Positions 26,478-36,169 of a DNA stretch of 64,000 nucleotides are shown here, one piece after another; the stretch's first letter is position 1, and each line of letters begins with the position of its first letter. Origin of the DNA: Rathayibacter sp. SW19 (lineage in GTDB: Bacteria > Actinomycetota > Actinomycetes > Actinomycetales > Microbacteriaceae); contig NZ_CP133020.1 in the NCBI RefSeq assembly GCF_030866825.1, positions 1,612,001-1,676,000 of the forward strand, written 5' to 3'. The translations under genes were made by a program, and so were the position numbers. The notes under the pieces were generated by a model that made no database searches, had not been told where the DNA came from, and saw only the letters and a program-made list of their open reading frames with translations.

Positions 26478-27161
26478 ATGACCGCTCGCATTCTGGTTGT
26501 CGATGACGACACTGCTCTTGCAGAGATGATCGGCATCGTGCTGCGCACCGAAGGGTTCGAACCGCACTTCTGTGCGGATGGCGCTCTTGCCGTCGATGCC
26601 TTCCACACCTCGAAGCCCGACCTGGTGCTGCTGGATCTGATGTTGCCGGGGCTCGACGGCATCGAGGTGTGTGCGCGCATCCGCGCCGAATCGGGTACGC
26701 CGGTGATCATGCTGACGGCGAAATCCGACACAGCAGACGTGGTGAAAGGGTTGGAATCAGGCGCGGACGACTACATGGTCAAACCCTTCAACCCGAAGGA
26801 ACTCGTCGCCCGCATTCGCACGAGACTGCGGCCTGCTCCGACTGGGCCGACATCCGAACAGTTGCAGATCGGCGACTTGGAAGTCGACATCGCCGCGCAC
26901 GAGGTGCGCCGAGGGCCGACGGCGATCAACCTGACACCGCTCGAGTTTGATCTGCTACTTGCTCTTGCCTCGAAACCGCAGCAGGTTTTCACCCGCGAAA
27001 TGCTGCTCGAGCAGGTATGGGGCTACCACTACAAGGCGGACACGCGCCTGGTGAATGTACACGTGCAGCGCTTGCGCGCGAAGGTCGAGGACGACCCGGA
27101 CAACCCCAGGATCGTGATGACTGTGCGAGGCGTCGGCTATCGGGCCGGTGCTGTCGCCTAG
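26478..27161 (+). CDS. mtrA: Response regulator MtrA
   Basis: OmpR/PhoB-type response regulator of 227 aa. Receiver domain with the acidic cluster at Asp9-Asp11, phospho-acceptor Asp53 (LVLLDLMLPGLDG) and KPFNPKEL. The winged-helix domain has LTPLEFDLLLALASKPQQVFTRE and RLVNVHVQRLRAKVE. MtrA controls cell division, wall hydrolases and osmotic responses in actinobacteria. ATG at 26478. mtrB follows after 6 bp and lpqB overlaps mtrB, the conserved mtrAB-lpqB operon. Confidence 0.95.
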   Translation: MTARILVVDDDTALAEMIGIVLRTEGFEPHFCADGALAVDAFHTSKPDLVLLDLMLPGLDGIEVCARIRAESGTPVIMLTAKSDTADVVKGLESGADDYMVKPFNPKELVARIRTRLRPAPTGPTSEQLQIGDLEVDIAAHEVRRGPTAINLTPLEFDLLLALASKPQQVFTREMLLEQVWGYHYKADTRLVNVHVQRLRAKVEDDPDNPRIVMTVRGVGYRAGAVA

Positions 27162-27167
27162 CGGATC

Positions 27168-28928
27168 ATGACGGCGAACGCGCGTGGTCAGGGCGACGCA
27201 GCGCAGGGCGACGCAGCGCCGCGCGACGCCCCTCTACGCGGCAGGCAGGGCAACGCCTCCGCGCCCGGCAGGCCGGGCGATGCCGACCCGCACGTGCGGC
27301 AGGGCAATGCCGACCCGCAGGGCCGCACGGCCTGGCGCACGGTGCGCGACTGGCGGGGATGGCGTGAACCGGTTGCCACGATTTCCGGATTGTGGCGGGG
27401 CTCGCTGCAGTTCCGCACCTCGTTCATCACGGTCGTTCTCGCGGGCGTTGCCATTTTGGTGACCGGCCTTGTCGTCTCATACAGCGTCGGAAGCGATCTT
27501 TATCAATCCCGGCTCGATCAGGCATTCCGGGATTCGGGCAGGGCACGAACCAGCGCGCAAGCCACGCTTGACGCGGCGGATGCGACAGACCCCGCTGCGG
27601 TGCAGGACCTGTGGGAATCCGCGCGCAGCGGCATCCAGACGGCGACCTCGACGCGGCTCGTCGCGGCGTTTCGGGAGCCCGGCCAACCCAGCGACCCATT
27701 CGCACCGACCGACTTCGCAACGACCGGGCTGCCGTCGAAGTTGATCACACCGGAATTACGCAAACAGGTGCAACAGGCCGATGGCAGGCTTTATGGGCAG
27801 TCGGTGGCGCTGCCGACATCCGACGACAGCACCGATCCGGGCATCGTCGTGGGCACAGAACTGGTACTGCCGAGCGCTGGACGATATGAGTTGTACATCG
27901 GCTACGACCTGAGCGACTCCGAGCAGACACTGCTGTTCGTGCAACGCACGCTGCTCCTGGCAGGCCTCGCGCTGATTCTGCTGATCGGAGCAGTCACCTG
28001 GGTGGTGGTGCGGTTCGTCGTCGCCCCGATCCGATTTGCGGCCGAGACGAGCCAGCGTTTGGCCGGCGGCGATCTCGAAGTGCGCATCCCGGAGCGGGGT
28101 GAGGACGTGCTAGCCACGCTCGCGCGATCATTCAACGGCATGGCCGACAGCCTGCAGAAGCAGATCACCCAGTTGGCGGCGCTGTCGCAACTGCAACAAC
28201 GATTCGTTTCGGATGTCTCGCACGAGTTGCGCACGCCGCTCACGACAATCCGGCTCGCCGGCGACGTCATCTACGACCAACGGGAGGCGTTCCCGCCGGC
28301 GACGGCCCGCACCGCGGAACTTCTGCACACGCAGGTCGAGCGCTTCGACCGACTGCTCTCCGATCTGCTGGAGATCAGCCGCTACGACGCCGGGTCCGTT
28401 GCGCTGGAATTGGAGCCGACGAACCTGGTGCGCCTGGTTGAAGAGGCGACCGACAGCATGAGCGCACTCGTGGCGAACGGCGGGTCTCCGTTGCGGGTTG
28501 ACGCCCCCGGGGGCTATTTCGATGTCGAAATCGACGCGCGCCGCATCCGTAGAATCGTCTGGAATCTCCTCGGCAACGCGATCGAACACGGCGAGGGCAA
28601 GCCAATCGTGCTCACCGTGGACAGCAATGAGACCGCCGTTGCAATTTCGGTGCGCGACTACGGCCTCGGCATGACGGAGCAGGACATTTCGCACGTGTTC
28701 GACCGGTTCTGGCGGGCAGATCCGTCTCGGCGGCGCACGATCGGCGGCACGGGGCTGGGGTTGGCGATCTCGCTGGAGGATGCGAGCGTGCATGGCGGTG
28801 TGATCGAGGTCTGGTCACGCCCCGCAAAAGGCTCGTGCTTCCGGTTGACACTGCCGCGCGTGCCCGGCTCACCGATCGAGGCGTCACCGCTGCCATTGCC
28901 GCCGCTCGATGCGGAGGTGGCCGCATGA
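27168..28928 (+). CDS. mtrB: Sensor histidine kinase MtrB
   Basis: Membrane histidine kinase of 586 aa, partner of MtrA. After a low-complexity N-terminus (residues 1-60, with QGDAAPRDAP and VRQGNADPQG) come two membrane segments (near 85-108 and 258-280) flanking an extracellular sensor loop, then a HAMP domain. Next are the dimerisation box DVSHELRTPLTTIRLAGDV (His352) and the ATP-binding lid with NLLGNAIEHG, DYGLGMTEQD and GGTGLGLAIS. The N-terminal repeats are unusual for MtrB. The stop overlaps the lpqB start (ATGA). The first ATG after mtrA was taken; a later start is possible because the tail is not conserved. Confidence 0.93.
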   Translation: MTANARGQGDAAQGDAAPRDAPLRGRQGNASAPGRPGDADPHVRQGNADPQGRTAWRTVRDWRGWREPVATISGLWRGSLQFRTSFITVVLAGVAILVTGLVVSYSVGSDLYQSRLDQAFRDSGRARTSAQATLDAADATDPAAVQDLWESARSGIQTATSTRLVAAFREPGQPSDPFAPTDFATTGLPSKLITPELRKQVQQADGRLYGQSVALPTSDDSTDPGIVVGTELVLPSAGRYELYIGYDLSDSEQTLLFVQRTLLLAGLALILLIGAVTWVVVRFVVAPIRFAAETSQRLAGGDLEVRIPERGEDVLATLARSFNGMADSLQKQITQLAALSQLQQRFVSDVSHELRTPLTTIRLAGDVIYDQREAFPPATARTAELLHTQVERFDRLLSDLLEISRYDAGSVALELEPTNLVRLVEEATDSMSALVANGGSPLRVDAPGGYFDVEIDARRIRRIVWNLLGNAIEHGEGKPIVLTVDSNETAVAISVRDYGLGMTEQDISHVFDRFWRADPSRRRTIGGTGLGLAISLEDASVHGGVIEVWSRPAKGSCFRLTLPRVPGSPIEASPLPLPPLDAEVAA

Positions 28929-30637
28929 AGGCGAAGCGGATGCTCGCGGCACTGACCGCGCTCCTCGTGATCGGCCTGACCGGCTGCGCAACGATCCCGC
29001 GCTCCGGGCCGGTCGAACAGGGCCTGCCCGTTCAAGGGCAGGACGCCGGGTTCGGCCCCGTCGATTATCTGCCATCCGGCCCGTCGAACGGCGCCACGCA
29101 GAAAGAGATCTTGCGCGGCTTCGTCGATGCGGCCGTCAGCCCACAGAACGGTTATGCGGTCGCGCAGGAGTTTCTGACACCGAAGTTCTCCTCAACGTGG
29201 AACCCGGATGCGTCGGTCACGATCGACACGGGAACCGGGCGAACGGAGTCCGTCATCGACAAGACGCACTTGCAACTCAGTGTGACGCCGACCGCGTTCG
29301 TTGACGTCGACGGTAACTATCGTCGCTCGGAGTCTTCGACCGCTCTGACCCAGCCGTATGCCTTTGAGAAGGTGGGCGGGCAGTGGCGCATCTCCAAAGC
29401 ACCCGACGGTGTCGTCATCGACGCGACGCGCTTTCCGAACGTCTTCAGTGCACACACGCTGTATTTCTTCAGCCCGGACTTTCGCTATCTGGTGCCGGAC
29501 GAGCGCTGGTTCCCGTCTCGCGCTTCGACCCAGACCCGGGTAGTCAAGGCACTGGTCTCCGGACCGGCGAAGTGGCTCACAGGAGCTGTCGTGACCGCTT
29601 TCCCGCAGGGCACGAAACTGGCCGTCGATTCCGTCAGCATCTCGGCAGACGGTCAGGCGCAAGTGCCGCTGAACAGTGCGGCGAACGGGTCGGGCAGTGC
29701 GACCGCGCTCACGCTCGGCCGAATGAAACTGCAGCTCACCCAGAGTCTGGCGAACGTCTCGAGCGTCACAGGGGTGACAATCAGCATCGCCGGCGTTGAA
29801 CGCTCCGTCGCGGACCTCGGCAGTTCCACTCCGCTGCAGGATCCCGTCGTCGATGTGAACCCGCTCGTGCTCAAGGGCGGAGCGTTCGGCTTCCTTTCCG
29901 GCAGCACCGTTTCTGCGGTGCCGAACATGTCTGACAAGATCGTCGCCCTGCAGCCGAGCGCTGTGACGCTGTCCGCCGCCCACGACACGGCGGCCGTCCT
30001 GACCGGGCGCGGCGTTTACGATGTGCGTTCCAGCGTCGACACCCCGAAACTCGTCGATTCGCGGCCCGGTCTGATCGCGCCGTCTTTGGACAACCTCGGC
30101 TTCGTCTGGTCGGTGCCCGCCGACGATCCGAGCGCACTGCAGGTCACTGGAGCGGACGGAACCTCAAGTGTTATCGACCCTGGCTGGCCGGATGCGTCTG
30201 CGATCCGATCGATCGCCGTCTCGCGAGACGGCACGCGCGTTGCAGTGCTGGTGCAGACTGCGAACGAGCAGCACGTGATGGCAGCCGGAATCGTGCGCGG
30301 CGACGCCAACCGGCCGGACCATCTGACCGACCCGGTCGATTTCGGTGCCGTCACCGGCAAGAATGCTCGCTCACTCACCTGGCTGGACGAGCTGTCGGTC
30401 GCGTCACTGGCGACAGACGCCAATGGCGAGACGACAATCGTCACGCAGGTGATCGGCGGCGATCAATCTGTGAGCTCGGGCCCGGCGGCAGGCAATGTGC
30501 TCGTCGGCGGTAACAATGCGCCACCGTACTGGGTGCTCGCGCCGCAGCAATCGCTCGAGGGGCCTCGTGGCACCGGATGGCAGCAGAAGAGCAGCGGCAT
30601 CGCCCTCCTGGCCACCCAGCTGGGCAAGCCCTCCTGA
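28925..30637 (+). CDS. lpqB: Lipoprotein LpqB
   Basis: Secreted lipoprotein of 570 aa. The signal peptide ends in the lipobox LTGC with Cys21 as the lipidation site. A GerMN domain (PNVFSAHTLYFFSPD and TQTRVVKALVSGP) and a C-terminal beta-propeller-like LpqB domain follow. LpqB modulates the MtrA/MtrB system from the outer face of the membrane. ATG overlaps the mtrB stop. Confidence 0.93.
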   Translation: MKAKRMLAALTALLVIGLTGCATIPRSGPVEQGLPVQGQDAGFGPVDYLPSGPSNGATQKEILRGFVDAAVSPQNGYAVAQEFLTPKFSSTWNPDASVTIDTGTGRTESVIDKTHLQLSVTPTAFVDVDGNYRRSESSTALTQPYAFEKVGGQWRISKAPDGVVIDATRFPNVFSAHTLYFFSPDFRYLVPDERWFPSRASTQTRVVKALVSGPAKWLTGAVVTAFPQGTKLAVDSVSISADGQAQVPLNSAANGSGSATALTLGRMKLQLTQSLANVSSVTGVTISIAGVERSVADLGSSTPLQDPVVDVNPLVLKGGAFGFLSGSTVSAVPNMSDKIVALQPSAVTLSAAHDTAAVLTGRGVYDVRSSVDTPKLVDSRPGLIAPSLDNLGFVWSVPADDPSALQVTGADGTSSVIDPGWPDASAIRSIAVSRDGTRVAVLVQTANEQHVMAAGIVRGDANRPDHLTDPVDFGAVTGKNARSLTWLDELSVASLATDANGETTIVTQVIGGDQSVSSGPAAGNVLVGGNNAPPYWVLAPQQSLEGPRGTGWQQKSSGIALLATQLGKPS

Positions 30638-30678
30638 GACCTGCATTTTGCGGCTCGACTAGCTGAAGGGGCAGGCGG

Positions 30679-30751
30679 TTTGAAGGAGATAGGCAGCTGT
30701 GAAGGATCGATCTGCTGAAAGCATCCTTCAAACGCCACTATCTCCGTCGAA
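30679..30751. repeat. Palindromic repeat copy 7 (diverged) or lpqB terminator
   Basis: Outer arms TTTGAAGGAGATAG and CTATCTCCGTCGAA pair imperfectly. An inner 8-bp pair, TGAAGGAT (30700-30707) and ATCCTTCA (30723-30730), is perfect. It is related in layout to the AAAACGACGGA family but diverged, so it may be an independent lpqB terminator. Confidence 0.45.
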
Positions 30752-30896
30752 CGGCGCTGCCGGCACCATTTCCCGCCTCGGGGTCCGACGGCGCTGGTGG
30801 TCGGACTTCCCCCCAACAGCGGCACGCCTGCGGAATGTGTGCACGGTTGCGGTGTGAGGGTAGGAGCCCAGGCATCCGGCCCGGCAAACTGGTGCG

Positions 30897-31613
30897 ATGC
30901 CCCTGCTTGACCTCACGTCGTTGCGCGGTGCGGCGCTGGACGCGCTGGCGGTGTTTGCACCGACAACGTGCAGCGGATGCGGCCTCGACGACCGCGCACT
31001 GTGCGAGCCGTGCGCGGCAGCGTTGCAACCGGACGTGACGGCGGTGGCGGTTGGCGACGAGCGGACCCTTGTGGTGCATTGCGGGCTGCGCTACCAGGGC
31101 GTTGCGCGGCGCGTGCTGCTTGCGGTCAAGGAGAGCGGTCGAACGGATGCCGCGCCCGCGCTGGCCCGCGCGGCGCGCGCCGCCGTCGCTGGTGCGCTTC
31201 ACACCTGCGAGCGCGCCGGCGGTACCGCCGATCGCCACCCGGCGGCGATGGTGCTGCGCGGCCGTGTTGAATTGGCAACGATCCCGTCGACTCGGGCGGC
31301 GTTTCGGGTGCGTGGCTATCATCCGACAGAACTGGTCTTGGCGCACGCGGGCCTGCGGGCGTCGCATCCGTTGCGGGCCGCGCGTCAGACGCTGGACCAG
31401 GCGGCGCTGGGCATCGATGCGCGCAGCGCAAACCGAGACGGTTCGCTGCGGGCACGGCGCACATTGAGCGGTCGGATCTTTATTCTGGTCGACGACATTC
31501 TCACGACAGGTGCGACGCTGCGCGAAGCCAGGCGGGCGATCGAGGCGGCGGGTGGCGTGGTGCTCGCGGCGGCGGTTCTTGCGAATACCGAGCGCAGGCA
31601 AAGCCTCCGCTGA
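30897..31613 (+). CDS. comF: ComF-family phosphoribosyltransferase-like protein
   Basis: Protein of 238 aa. An N-terminal zinc-finger-like part (CSGCGLDDRALCEPC) is followed by a type I phosphoribosyltransferase fold ending in the PRPP motif FILVDDILTTGATL. ComF homologs act in DNA uptake in some bacteria; the role in actinobacteria is not settled. It sits between lpqB and hpf as Rv3242c does. ATG at 30897 lacks a strong ribosome site. Confidence 0.85.
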   Translation: MPLLDLTSLRGAALDALAVFAPTTCSGCGLDDRALCEPCAAALQPDVTAVAVGDERTLVVHCGLRYQGVARRVLLAVKESGRTDAAPALARAARAAVAGALHTCERAGGTADRHPAAMVLRGRVELATIPSTRAAFRVRGYHPTELVLAHAGLRASHPLRAARQTLDQAALGIDARSANRDGSLRARRTLSGRIFILVDDILTTGATLREARRAIEAAGGVVLAAAVLANTERRQSLR

Positions 31614-31741
31614 GCATGTGCTGTGGACCCGCGGTGCTACCTGATGACTTATCGAGACTGCGGCACTACGGTTGGTGAAAAGGCGTGGAAGATTCGCCCT
31701 GATCGGCCGGGCGAGTCTCACGTCGGATCTGGGAGGACGTC

Positions 31742-32443
31742 ATGGAAATCAGCATCGTCGGACGCAACCTGGGGATCACGGATCGCTTTCGCGACTACGC
31801 GAACGAGAAGGCTGAAAAGGTTTCTCATCTGGCAGATCGTGCCCTTGCTCTCGAGATCAAGGTGAGTCGCCACAACGAGAAATCGACCGGTCAGAACGGC
31901 GAAGACCGGGTGGAGATGACCTTGTACGGGCCGGGTCCGGTGGTGCGAGCTGAGGCGACAGGCACGGACAAATACGCGGCATACGATGTCGCCCTCGGCC
32001 GGCTGCTGGAACGGGTGCGCCGAGCGAAGGACCGAAGAAAGGTGCATCGCGGGCAGCATCGACCGACCTCGCTCCGCGAGGCGTCCACTGGCGGGTTCAG
32101 TGCTGTGCACATCACGCCGGCACCAGTTGCCGTACTGGAACAGGTGCGAACAGGCGCGGTGCCCGTGCAGGAGTCGAATGTTGAGGCAGTCGAAGAGGCG
32201 GACGACTACAGTCCGGTCGTCATCCGCAAGAAGGTCTTCGCATCTGTGCCGATGACCGTCGACGACGCCCTGTACTACATGGAACTCGTCGGGCACGACT
32301 TCTACCTGTTCATCGATCAGGAAACCGAACGGCCGAGCGTCGTGTATCGGCGCAAGGGTTGGGATTACGGCGTCATCGCCCTGGATGACGAAGCCGATGA
32401 ACTGCAGGAGGTCGCAACAGCCAGCCGGAAGCTCGCTCACTGA
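31742..32443 (+). CDS. hpf: Ribosome hibernation promoting factor (long form)
   Basis: Protein of 233 aa. The N-terminal domain (EISIVGRNLGITDRFRDYANEKAEKV) binds the small subunit at the tRNA and mRNA sites. The C-terminal domain (VIRKKVFASVPMTVDDALYYMELVGHDFYLFID) drives 100S dimer formation in long-form HPF. A GGGAGGA ribosome site precedes the ATG at 31742. Homolog of Rv3241c, upstream of secA as usual. Confidence 0.93.
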   Translation: MEISIVGRNLGITDRFRDYANEKAEKVSHLADRALALEIKVSRHNEKSTGQNGEDRVEMTLYGPGPVVRAEATGTDKYAAYDVALGRLLERVRRAKDRRKVHRGQHRPTSLREASTGGFSAVHITPAPVAVLEQVRTGAVPVQESNVEAVEEADDYSPVVIRKKVFASVPMTVDDALYYMELVGHDFYLFIDQETERPSVVYRRKGWDYGVIALDDEADELQEVATASRKLAH

Positions 32444-32447
32444 CCGA

Positions 32448-32496
32448 CTTGTTGGTCGAGTAGCGCGCCCGTTTCGCGCTACTCGGCCAACACAAG
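32448..32496 (+). terminator. Strong stem-loop downstream of hpf
   Basis: Long hairpin: GTTGGTCGAGTAGCGCG pairs with CGCGCTACTCGGCCAAC around a short CCCGTTT loop. There is no U-run after it, so it is a probable GC-rich terminator or mRNA-stabilising hairpin between hpf and secA. Confidence 0.65.
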
Positions 32497-32516
32497 AGCC
32501 ACACCACTAACATTGC

Positions 32517-32522
32517 TATAGT
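32517..32522 (+). promoter_or_regulatory. Candidate -10 box for secA
   Basis: TATAGT lies about 80 bp upstream of the secA GTG, after the hpf hairpin. No convincing -35 box. Confidence 0.35.
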
Positions 32523-32602
32523 TGCCGGCTGCGGTCGGTGTTCGCGCGTCCGACCAGACGTGAGGCGCCAAACGGCGCCCGAGTGAATAGTGGAGTGCAT
32601 CC

Positions 32603-35476
32603 GTGGCCTCAGTTCTCGAAAAAGTTCTTCGTGTCGGCGAAGGTCGAACACTGCGTCGTCTTCAGGCCTACGCGAAGGCGGTCAACGCGCTTGAGGACGA
32701 CTTCAAACAGCTCTCGGACGACGACCTGCGCGACGAGACGGTCGAATTGCGCGAGCGGTACGCCAACGGGGAGTCGCTCGACGACTTACTGCCTGAAGCC
32801 TTTGCCGCCGTGCGTGAGGCCTCCGTGCGCACGCTTGGAATGCGCCACTTCGACGTTCAGATCATGGGCGGCGCCGCGCTGCACCTCGGCAACATCGCCG
32901 AGATGAAAACCGGTGAAGGCAAGACGCTCGTGGCCACGACAGCCGCCTATCTCAATGCGATTGCCGCCAGAGGCGTGCACATCGTCACAGTCAACGACTA
33001 CCTGGCGAACTATCAGAGCGAATTGATGGGTCGCGTCTTTCGTGCCCTCGGCATGTCGACCGGGGTGATTCTCGCCGGCCAGACCCCGGAAGAGCGGCGC
33101 GAACAGTACGCGGCCGATATCACCTACGGCACCAACAACGAGTTCGGATTCGACTACCTGCGCGACAACATGGCCTGGCAGGCATCCGACATGGTGCAGC
33201 GCGGCCACTTCTACGCAATCGTCGACGAAGTCGACTCGATCCTCATCGACGAGGCACGCACGCCGCTGATCATCTCGGGCCCATCAAGCGGCGAAGCCAA
33301 CCGGTGGTTCAACGAATTCGCGAGCTTGGCCACTCGACTGGTCGCAGAAGTCGACTACGAGGTCGACGAGAAGAAGCGCACCGTCGGTGTGCTCGAGCCC
33401 GGAATTGAGAAGGTCGAGGACTACCTCGGCATCGACAACCTCTACGAATCGGCGAACACCCCACTGATCTCCTTCCTGAACAACGCCATCAAGGCGAACG
33501 CGCTGTTCAAGAAAGACAAGGACTACGTCGTGATGAACGGTGAGGTTCTGATCGTCGACGAACACACCGGCCGCATCCTGATGGGTCGCCGCTACAACGA
33601 GGGCATCCACCAGGCGATCGAAGCCAAGGAGGGTGTCGCGGTCAAGGCGGAGAACCAGACGCTGGCGACGGTGACTCTGCAGAACTACTTCCGCCTCTAC
33701 AAGAAGCTCTCCGGCATGACCGGTACGGCCGAGACCGAAGCTGCCGAGTTCATGTCGACCTACAAGATCGGGGTCGTGCCGATCCCGACCAACAAGCCGA
33801 TGATTCGCATCGACCAGCCTGACCTCGTCTACAAGAACGAGGAGGCGAAGTTCGGCCAGGTGGTCGAGGACATCGTCGGGCGGCACGAGAAGGGTCAGCC
33901 GGTGCTGGTCGGCACGACGAGTGTCGAGAAAAGCGAGTATCTCTCCCGCCTGCTGGCGAAGAAGGGTGTTCGGCACGAGGTGCTGAACGCGAAGAACCAT
34001 GCCCGTGAGGCGGCGATCGTCGCGCAGGCCGGGCGGCTCGGCTCTGTCACCGTCGCCACGAACATGGCCGGTCGCGGAACAGACATCATGCTCGGAGGCA
34101 ATGCCGAATTCCTTGCCGTCGCCGAGCTGAACGCGAAGGGCCTCAGCCCCATCGAGACGCCGGATGAATACGAGGCGGAGTGGGATACCGTGTTCGATCG
34201 GGTCAAGGCCGGCGTCGGTGAAGAGGCCGACAAGGTCATCGAAGCGGGCGGCCTCTATGTGCTCGGCACGGAACGCCACGAGTCCCGGCGGATCGACAAC
34301 CAGCTGCGCGGTCGCTCCGGCCGTCAGGGCGACCCGGGGGAGAGCCGGTTCTACCTGTCGCTGACCGACGACCTGATGCGACTGTTCAACGCAGGCGCAG
34401 CGCAAAGCCTGATGAGCCGCAATAACGTGCCCGATGACCTGGCCATCGAATCCAAGGTCGTCAGCCGCGCCATCCGCAGTGCACAATCGCAGGTCGAGGC
34501 GCGAAACGCGGAGATTCGCAAGAATGTGCTCAAGTACGACGACGTGCTCAACCGGCAACGTGAAGCGATCTACGACGATCGCCGCCGAGTGCTCGAGGGC
34601 GACGACCTGCACGAGCGCACTCAGCGGTTCCTCGACGACGTGATCGACGACATTCTCGAGGGTCACACCGGCGAGGGCACAGCGGAGGACTGGGACTTCG
34701 ACGCACTGTGGAACGAGCTGAAAACGCTGTATCCGATCGGCTTGACGATCGATGAGGTGGTCTCCGAGGCGGGAGCACGCGGCAGGATCAACCGTGACTT
34801 CATGCGGCGCGAGATCCTGTCGGATGCGCACATCGCCTACCAGCACCGGGAGGAGCAGCTCGGATCGCCCGCCATGCGCGAGCTCGAACGACGCGTCGTG
34901 CTGTCGGTGATCGACCGACGCTGGCGCGACCACCTCTACGAGATGGACTACCTCAAGGACGGCATCGGCCTCCGTGCGATGGCACAGCGCGACCCGCTCG
35001 TCGAGTACCAGCGCGAAGGCTACTCGATGTTCCAGCAGATGATGGGCGCCATTCGCGAGGAGACGGTCGGCTTTCTGTTCAACCTCGAGGTCGAGGTCAC
35101 CCAGGCATCCGGCGAGGTGACCGGTGTCGCTGCGAAGGGGCTGACTCAGGAGGAGTCCGATCAGCCGCAGCTGAGCTACACCGCTCCGAGCGACGCCGGC
35201 GGCGTGGAAGTGCGCAACGCACGCGGTCAGATCGAGCGCGGTGCAACCGACCGCGCCGAACGAGCGCGCCTGCGCGAGGTCGCGGCCAGCGAGCAGGCCC
35301 AAGGACAGCAAGCTCAGGGTCAGCAGGCCCAAGGTCAGCAAGCCCAGGGTCAGCAAGCGGCGCAGAGCCAGCAGTCGGGTGGGCGCGGTGCATTCGGTCA
35401 GAAGACCGATGCGGTCGCGACAGAGGCGCCCACGAACCGCGCGCAACGCCGTGCGCAGGAGCGCAAGCGGCACTGA
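32603..35476 (+). CDS. secA: Preprotein translocase ATPase SecA
   Basis: Motor ATPase of the Sec export pathway, 957 aa. Walker A region MKTGEGKTLVATTAAYLNA, VDEVDSILIDEARTPLIISG, TNMAGRGTDIMLGG and RRIDNQLRGRSGRQGDPGES are intact. The C-terminus lacks the Cys/His zinc-binding tail of many SecA proteins. Instead it has a Gln-rich 15-bp coding repeat (QAQGQQAQGQQAQG) and a basic end (RAQRRAQERKRH). GTG start at 32603 with GGAG upstream. Position downstream of hpf matches Rv3241c-Rv3240c (secA1). Confidence 0.96.
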   Translation: MASVLEKVLRVGEGRTLRRLQAYAKAVNALEDDFKQLSDDDLRDETVELRERYANGESLDDLLPEAFAAVREASVRTLGMRHFDVQIMGGAALHLGNIAEMKTGEGKTLVATTAAYLNAIAARGVHIVTVNDYLANYQSELMGRVFRALGMSTGVILAGQTPEERREQYAADITYGTNNEFGFDYLRDNMAWQASDMVQRGHFYAIVDEVDSILIDEARTPLIISGPSSGEANRWFNEFASLATRLVAEVDYEVDEKKRTVGVLEPGIEKVEDYLGIDNLYESANTPLISFLNNAIKANALFKKDKDYVVMNGEVLIVDEHTGRILMGRRYNEGIHQAIEAKEGVAVKAENQTLATVTLQNYFRLYKKLSGMTGTAETEAAEFMSTYKIGVVPIPTNKPMIRIDQPDLVYKNEEAKFGQVVEDIVGRHEKGQPVLVGTTSVEKSEYLSRLLAKKGVRHEVLNAKNHAREAAIVAQAGRLGSVTVATNMAGRGTDIMLGGNAEFLAVAELNAKGLSPIETPDEYEAEWDTVFDRVKAGVGEEADKVIEAGGLYVLGTERHESRRIDNQLRGRSGRQGDPGESRFYLSLTDDLMRLFNAGAAQSLMSRNNVPDDLAIESKVVSRAIRSAQSQVEARNAEIRKNVLKYDDVLNRQREAIYDDRRRVLEGDDLHERTQRFLDDVIDDILEGHTGEGTAEDWDFDALWNELKTLYPIGLTIDEVVSEAGARGRINRDFMRREILSDAHIAYQHREEQLGSPAMRELERRVVLSVIDRRWRDHLYEMDYLKDGIGLRAMAQRDPLVEYQREGYSMFQQMMGAIREETVGFLFNLEVEVTQASGEVTGVAAKGLTQEESDQPQLSYTAPSDAGGVEVRNARGQIERGATDRAERARLREVAASEQAQGQQAQGQQAQGQQAQGQQAAQSQQSGGRGAFGQKTDAVATEAPTNRAQRRAQERKRH
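35290..35375. repeat. 15-bp coding tandem repeat in the secA tail
   Basis: About five copies of a 15-bp unit like CAGGCCCAAGGTCAG encode repeated QAQGQ. The repeat is in frame, in the disordered C-terminal tail. Confidence 0.8.
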
Positions 35477-35575
35477 CCTCGGTCGCCCGAACGGCATTGT
35501 TCGAACTTTCGAATGATGTATGTTCCGGCGCGCTACGCAAGGCTGGGGGTGTCCCTCCGACGAAATGGATTCCCC

Positions 35576-36169
35576 GTGAAGAAGCTCTTCTATGCCGCGT
35601 TCGCCTACATGGTGCTCGGCGTCTTGTCCGGCCTGTTCTACCGTGAATTCACCAAGGCCAACCATTTCTCCGAAAACGCGTTCACGCAGCTGGCCGTCGT
35701 GCACACGCATCTGCTCGTGCTCGGCTTCATCGTCCTACTGATCGTGCTGCTGTTGGAGAAAGTTTTCACTCTGTCGAAGAGCCCACTGTTCTCCTGGTTC
35801 TTCTGGGTGTACAACGCCGGCCTACTGGTCACGGCCGGAATGATGGTCGTGCACGGCAGTCTCACCGTTTTGGGACAGGATTCCGGCAGCGGGATGTCGG
35901 CCATTGCCGGAATCGCCGGGATGGGGCACATCCTGCTCTCGATCGCCCTTGTGCTGTTGTTCCTCGCACTCGGCAGCCGCATCATGGCGGAGACGAAGAA
36001 GCCCGTCGCAGCTGGATCCGACGGCGCGGCGGGTGCCGACCGTTCGGCGGGTGCCGACGCCGCGGCGGGATCCGACCGTTCGGCGGGTGCCGACGGCGCA
36101 GCGGGATCCGATCGCTCAGCGGGTGCCGACGCCGCAGAAGGTGTTTCCCAGGGCGTTACAGCACGCTGA
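35576..36169 (+). CDS. DUF2871 family membrane protein with repetitive tail
   Basis: Protein of 197 aa. Four membrane segments start at MKKLFYAAFAYMVLGVLSGL, with YREFTKANHF, VVHTHLLVLGFIVLLIVLLL and GMGHILLSIALVLLFLALG, matching DUF2871. The last 45 residues are a tandem low-complexity tail (AGSDGAAGADRSAGADAAAG). GTG at 35576 gives the family N-terminus; an ATG at 35513 would add 21 residues. The 3' end overlaps the convergent Rv3235 family gene by 14 bp. Confidence 0.78.
   Translation: MKKLFYAAFAYMVLGVLSGLFYREFTKANHFSENAFTQLAVVHTHLLVLGFIVLLIVLLLEKVFTLSKSPLFSWFFWVYNAGLLVTAGMMVVHGSLTVLGQDSGSGMSAIAGIAGMGHILLSIALVLLFLALGSRIMAETKKPVAAGSDGAAGADRSAGADAAAGSDRSAGADGAAGSDRSAGADAAEGVSQGVTAR
36009..36141. 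repeat. Coding tandem repeat in the DUF2871 tail
   Basis: Units like GGTGCCGACCGTTCGGCG and GGATCCGACGGCGCGGCG alternate, encoding GADRSA and GSDGAA pieces. The repeat is in frame. Confidence 0.75.

Noticed and set aside
35290..35375. CRISPR-like array in the secA tail
   Set aside because: Units are 15 bp, contiguous and in frame; there are no spacers or cas genes.
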